DNA of 8,250 nucleotides. It comes from CAYVSP01 sp964453655. Lineage in GTDB: Bacteria > Patescibacteriota > Saccharimonadia > Saccharimonadales > CAYVSP01. The stretch is from NCBI GenBank assembly GCA_964453655.1, contig CAYVSP010000026.1, positions 1 to 8,250 of the forward strand. Direction: 5' to 3'. The notes beneath the pieces are model-generated. The model was not told where the DNA came from. It saw only the letters and a program-made list of their open reading frames with translations, and did no database searches. The position numbers and the translations under genes were made by a program. Shown piece after piece: positions 5,811 through 8,250 of this stretch (within the stretch, counting starts at the first letter, position 1; each line of letters opens with the position of its first letter).

Positions 5811-6356
5811 ATGAAAGCTGTATTCCTTGACCGAGATGGGACTATAAACGTAGGCATACCAGTTTATGAAAGGGTGGATAGCATTGCAAAGCTTAAATTG
5901 TTACCTAATGTTATCGAAGCACTTAAGGAACTGTCGAAACTAGATTACTTAATTTTCTTTATAACCAACCAGGCTGGTATTGCAGAAGGCTTAATAACCA
6001 TGCAGGAGTTTAATGTTATCAATAACAAGCTCTTAGATATGATTTCATCCAGTGGTATTAAAATAACTAAGACCTACGTATGTCCACATGGTGAAGGAGC
6101 TACTTGCGAGTACCGTAAGCCCAAACCTAAACTAATACTGGATGCAGCCAAAGAGTACGACATAGACCTAAAGCAGTCGTGGACAATCGGTGACCGTCCA
6201 ACTGATGTTGAGACTGGCTTTAATGCAGGCACAAAGACAATACTTGTCAAAACGGGTGCAGTGGAAGCAAGTTCAGATAAAGCAAAATATACTGCGCCAA
6301 CGCTTTTGGATGCTGTTGAGTATGTTGCTAAGCATTCTGGCTTAATGCCTACTTAA
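5811..6356 (+). CDS. gmhB: HAD-IIIA phosphatase, GmhB-like (heptose-1,7-bisphosphate / histidinol-phosphate phosphatase type)
   Basis: 181 residues, the usual size of GmhB and of the HisB N-terminal phosphatase. Motif I is FLDRDGTIN (D7 nucleophile, D9 acid/base); motif II ITNQAGIAEG (T52, N53); the substrate-side loop YVCPHGEGATCEYRKPKP (89-106) includes the conserved RKP; motif IV IGDRPTDVETGFNAG (D128, D132). Family knowledge: GmhB removes the C7 phosphate of D-glycero-D-manno-heptose bisphosphate and binds structural zinc through C-x-H and C-x-C. Here C91, H93 and C99 are kept, but the fourth position is Y101, so the zinc site is incomplete. The loop between the pairs is also short. No other heptose or histidine gene is in the window, so the substrate is open. 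It is followed after 21 nt by a membrane-protein gene that has its own promoter. Confidence 0.88.
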   Translation: MKAVFLDRDGTINVGIPVYERVDSIAKLKLLPNVIEALKELSKLDYLIFFITNQAGIAEGLITMQEFNVINNKLLDMISSSGIKITKTYVCPHGEGATCEYRKPKPKLILDAAKEYDIDLKQSWTIGDRPTDVETGFNAGTKTILVKTGAVEASSDKAKYTAPTLLDAVEYVAKHSGLMPT

Positions 6357-6362
6357 GTAGTT

Positions 6363-6371
6363 TGCTATGAT
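6363..6371 (+). promoter_or_regulatory. Extended -10 promoter of the four-helix membrane protein gene
   Basis: TGCTATGAT is an extended -10; TATGAT (6366-6371) ends exactly 6 nt before ATG 6378. It fits entirely in the 21-nt gap after the GmhB-like gene, so the second gene of this unit need not depend on read-through. Confidence 0.65.
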
Positions 6372-6377
6372 GTAACC

Positions 6378-6785
6378 ATGAGCAAGAAAACAAAAACTAA
6401 ATCAATAGCTGCTCGCTTGCCGCTATTGCATGTTTACTCAACAGTATTCTTAGTAATGGAGCTTGTTGGCGTCTTAACATATATTCGTCACTGGTCTGAG
6501 CACGTGGAACGCTATATTTCACTTGGTCTAACTAGAATGGTTAGTAACGGCTTAGCCGTAGGTATGGTGTGCTTGGTAATCTTAGTATTTACGTTGCCAC
6601 TAATTAACATGGTGACTTCAACTAGCGTTAAAAGCGTTAGGCGTTCGTTACATATACTCTTAGGGATTTTCTTGCTTGGGCTCGTTGTAGTACTTGCAAG
6701 AGGGAGCATCTACTCAATGGCAGTAATTGCAATTGAAGTCGGTTTCACGCTTTACATGCTGCGTCTTACAAATGAACTGGATTAG
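6378..6785 (+). CDS. Small four-helix membrane protein, hypothetical
   Basis: 135 residues with a lysine-rich cytoplasmic start (SKKTKTK) and four hydrophobic segments at about 15-36, 57-79, 89-107 and 110-129. The loops carry basic residues (SVKSVRRSLH before helix 3), which places the N-terminus and the loop between helices 2 and 3 inside by the positive-inside rule. No catalytic or transport motif is visible and I do not recognise the family. The start is fixed by the -10 box 6 nt before ATG 6378. The gene shares a repeat-bounded unit with the GmhB-like phosphatase, but each has its own promoter, so a functional link is only a guess. The stop codon directly abuts the CCATTCC that opens repeat copy 6. 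Confidence 0.82.
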   Translation: MSKKTKTKSIAARLPLLHVYSTVFLVMELVGVLTYIRHWSEHVERYISLGLTRMVSNGLAVGMVCLVILVFTLPLINMVTSTSVKSVRRSLHILLGIFLLGLVVVLARGSIYSMAVIAIEVGFTLYMLRLTNELD

Positions 6786-6852
6786 CCATTCCCAGTATCT
6801 GCCCGTAATACTTAGTTCTGAGCACGTCAGCTATAGGAAGCCAAGCATAAGC
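6786..6852 (+). repeat. Intergenic repeat, copy 6 (subfamily B, extended; core 6815-6852)
   Basis: The core runs from GTTCTGAG to GAAGCCAAGCATAAGC with the middle CACGTCAGCTATAGG. The 29-nt left flank (CCATTCC, then GCCCGTAATACTTA) starts at the base after the preceding stop codon. GCCATT (6785-6790) is the inverse of AATGGC (6855-6860), just past the core, so the element is bounded by a 6-bp inverted repeat. The core ends 42 nt before ATG 6895. Confidence 0.88.
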
Positions 6853-6879
6853 GTAATGGCCTCTGTGATAAGAAGTTTT

Positions 6880-6888
6880 TGATATATT
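6880..6888 (+). promoter_or_regulatory. Extended -10 promoter of the 158-residue unknown protein gene
   Basis: TGATATATT is an extended -10; TATATT (6883-6888) ends exactly 6 nt before ATG 6895. A T-run (6876-6880) precedes it. No -35 and no ribosome-binding site are seen. Confidence 0.65.
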
Positions 6889-6894
6889 AAAGCT

Positions 6895-7371
6895 ATGAAA
6901 CTCTATCGATTCAGTCCGATAAAAGATAAAACTACTTGTCTTGAAGCTTTAAAATACATTGACCAAAAGCTAAGAGAGTTATCGGGGCTGGTACTGGATG
7001 AGCAACTCCCAGTTAATACGTTAAAGATTTTTGCCCACTATGAAGATGAGTATGCATTTATAAAGCAGTGGGCTGACACTCTAGGAAAAGCCTGGAAGGG
7101 TAGTTCAGCAACAAGCTACTATGTAGAGCCTTCAGAACAAATGACTGTAAATAATGACACTATTGAATACGTAGGTTTACGAATTCCTGACCCATATCGT
7201 AGTCAAGTTGGGTGTGGTGACTTTGTAGTCGATAACTTTGAGGATTTTAAGACCAAGTATCTGGGTCAATCACCATACATACGAGAAATATCTCATCCAG
7301 AATACGAAATGCTGGAATTATTTCACCAAGACATTGATGTATTAGGCTATATCGTCAAGGACTACACTTAG
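6895..7371 (+). CDS. Conserved-looking hypothetical protein, 158 residues
   Basis: A soluble protein with no signal peptide or membrane segment. The start MKLYRFSPIKDK, followed by a helix with ALKYIDQKLREL (19-30), then LKIFAHYEDEYAFI (43-56) and GLRIPDPYRSQVGCGDFVV (94-112), and a C-terminal EMLELFHQDIDVLGYIV (138-154), resembles from memory a group of uncharacterised proteins common in Candidate Phyla Radiation genomes. I cannot name a domain or function. The aromatic and acidic surface pattern (HYEDEY, PDPYR) is the most distinctive part and would be the place to look for a ligand site. The start is fixed by the -10 box 6 nt upstream. It is the first gene of a two-gene unit between repeat copies 6 and 7, with the hydrolase gene starting 37 nt after its stop. 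Confidence 0.83.
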   Translation: MKLYRFSPIKDKTTCLEALKYIDQKLRELSGLVLDEQLPVNTLKIFAHYEDEYAFIKQWADTLGKAWKGSSATSYYVEPSEQMTVNNDTIEYVGLRIPDPYRSQVGCGDFVVDNFEDFKTKYLGQSPYIREISHPEYEMLELFHQDIDVLGYIVKDYT

Positions 7372-7393
7372 GTTCAAGTCACGACTGGTCTTT

Positions 7394-7402
7394 TGTTATG
7401 AT
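7394..7402 (+). promoter_or_regulatory. Extended -10 promoter that fixes the hydrolase start at ATG 7409
   Basis: TGTTATGAT is an extended -10; TATGAT (7397-7402) is directly followed by a GTG at 7403, which therefore lies inside the promoter-to-start gap. The ATG at 7409 is exactly 6 nt downstream, the same spacing as in six other genes here. Confidence 0.68.
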
Positions 7403-7408
7403 GTGGAT

Positions 7409-8167
7409 ATGAAACTTATAAAAACTAAGAGCTACGAAATAGCGGTAAATGAAAGTGGTGACAAAAATTCATCCAAAATTGCTATTTTGATGCCAGGGCG
7501 TTTGGATAGTAAGGACTACGTTAACTTTGCAAGTCATGCAGAATATTTAGCTCAGAAAGGATTCTTCGTAATCGCCATTGACCCGCCGGGTACATGGGAT
7601 AGCCCTGGTGAACTTAATAACTACACAACTAGCACCTATATAAAGGTCATCAATGAATTGATAAATTACTTTAGCAATAGAACAACTTTGCTTTTAGGTC
7701 ACAGCAGAGGAGGAGCAACCGCTATGTTAGCTTCTGGAAATACTGCAGTGAAAGGACTCGTATTAGTTAATGCAGCTTATGGTCCACCGTCACCACCAAA
7801 ACCAGGTGAAGTTAAGGATGGCGTATTGCCCGAATACAGGGATTTACCGCCTGGAAATATTAGAACCAAGGAGCAGAAACGTTTTGATTTGCCTATGGTC
7901 TACTTTGAAGATGGAGGTAAGCACAATCCTATTGATTCATTAAAGATATTTAAGGGCCCTAAACTAATAGTTCATGCCACAAAGGATGAATTTGAGAAGA
8001 TTGAAGAGATTAAAGAAATATATGCAGGTCTATCAGAGCCTAAGATGTTTCTGCCTATTGAATGCACTCATGACTACCGGCTTTATCCAGAGGTAATTGA
8101 AGCCGTGAACGAAAAGGTAGGGGAGTTTGTCGGTAAATTCTTAGCAAATTCCATTACCCGACCGTAG
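7409..8167 (+). CDS. Alpha/beta-hydrolase fold protein
   Basis: 252 residues from ATG 7409. An in-frame GTG two codons earlier touches the -10 box and is unlikely to be used. The fold signature is clear: strand IAILMPG (25-30), then FFVIAIDPPGTWDS (52-65), and the nucleophile elbow LLLGHSRGGA (94-103) with S99 in G-x-S-x-G. The likely acid is D193 in LIVHATKDEF and the likely base H221 in ECTHDYRLYP, so the Ser-Asp-His triad is complete. There is no signal peptide; the enzyme should be cytosolic. Family members include esterases, peptidases and thioesterases, and the substrate is not readable. The insert at about 124-170 (rich in Pro and Gly) is probably a lid. The last five codons and the TAG stop lie in the left flank of repeat copy 7, so the repeat supplies the C-terminus. 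Confidence 0.9.
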   Translation: MKLIKTKSYEIAVNESGDKNSSKIAILMPGRLDSKDYVNFASHAEYLAQKGFFVIAIDPPGTWDSPGELNNYTTSTYIKVINELINYFSNRTTLLLGHSRGGATAMLASGNTAVKGLVLVNAAYGPPSPPKPGEVKDGVLPEYRDLPPGNIRTKEQKRFDLPMVYFEDGGKHNPIDSLKIFKGPKLIVHATKDEFEKIEEIKEIYAGLSEPKMFLPIECTHDYRLYPEVIEAVNEKVGEFVGKFLANSITRP

Positions 8168-8211
8168 TACTTAGTTCTAAGTACGTCAGCTATAGGGAGC
8201 CAAGCATAAGC
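8151..8211 (+). repeat. Intergenic repeat, copy 7 (subfamily B, extended; core 8174-8211)
   Basis: The core runs from GTTCTAAG to GAGCCAAGCATAAGC with the middle TACGTCAGCTATAGG, the closest match to copy 6. TACTTAG-TT-CTAAGTA (8168-8183) forms a 7-bp stem with a 2-nt loop. CATTAC (8152-8157) is the inverse of GTAATG (8212-8217), framing the element as in copy 6. The left flank is shorter (23 nt) and overlaps the end of the hydrolase gene. Confidence 0.88.
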
Positions 8212-8250
8212 GTAATGACCTCTGTGAAAGTCGGTCTTTTTATTGCAAAT
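8212..8250 (+). promoter_or_regulatory. Upstream region of a gene expected to start just past the right edge
   Basis: GTAATGACCTCTGTGA matches the segment after repeat copy 6 nearly base for base, and a T-run (8237-8241) sits where copy 6 has its own. By alignment with copies 5 and 6, a start codon is expected about 38-43 nt after the repeat core, at roughly 8250-8255. No clear -10 hexamer is visible; TATTGC is the nearest candidate. Confidence 0.4.

Noticed and set aside
6512..6709. Minus-strand frame inside the four-helix membrane protein gene
   Set aside because: A short shadow frame; the plus-strand gene has the promoter and hydrophobic pattern.
1533..8211. CRISPR array
   Set aside because: The repeats are hundreds of bases apart with whole genes between them and vary in the centre; there are no uniform spacers and no cas genes.
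1..8250. tRNA, rRNA or insertion sequence
   Set aside because: No cloverleaf-like segment, rRNA-like block, transposase frame or terminal inverted repeats with target duplication could be seen.

Overview
The window is AT-rich, gene-dense bacterial DNA holding eleven protein genes, one of them cut by the left edge, and no RNA genes. The likely source is a small-genome member of the Candidate Phyla Radiation (Patescibacteria, Saccharibacteria-like). This is inference. It rests on nearly universal leaderless promoters without Shine-Dalgarno sites, a mix of orphan enzymes and conserved-looking hypotheticals, and no operon of recognisable pathway genes. No marker gene is present to prove the lineage.

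Layout: (i) 1-503, C-terminal end of a cytosine-5 DNA methyltransferase, closed by a hairpin; (ii) 595-1485, a CDF-family metal exporter; (iii) 1609-4761, four genes, each preceded by a copy of a short intergenic repeat: a PurM-like enzyme, an unknown acidic protein, an 83-residue helical protein and a Cof-type HAD phosphatase; (iv) 4766-5629, an EamA/DMT transporter on the minus strand, ending 4 nt from the HAD gene; (v) 5811-8167, two two-gene units, each led by the same repeat: GmhB-like phosphatase plus a four-helix membrane protein, and an unknown protein plus an alpha/beta hydrolase; (vi) 8151-8250, a further repeat copy and the upstream region of a gene starting just beyond the right edge.

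The most striking feature is the repeat. Seven copies of an element of almost invariant length (38 nt in six copies, 37 in one) lie between genes. All share a left end GTTCTAA-like and, in six of seven, an identical right end AGCCAAGCATAAGC, with a variable middle that splits them into two subfamilies. All seven copies face the same way, and the genes between them are functionally unrelated and carry their own promoters. This resembles an integron-type gene-cassette array or a repeat-mediated gene-exchange region, although the ends do not fit canonical attC sites well. The alternative is a shared upstream regulatory element, because six copies end 29-43 nt before a start codon and the seventh runs off the window.

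The second consistent signal is promoter layout: an extended -10 box (TGnTAtaaT-like) placed 6 or 7 nt before the start codon of most genes, so that transcription should begin at the start codon. This rule also moves the start of the alpha/beta hydrolase from GTG 7403 to ATG 7409. The genes do not form one pathway; they look like independent accessory functions (metal efflux, metabolite transport, dephosphorylation, hydrolysis, DNA methylation).
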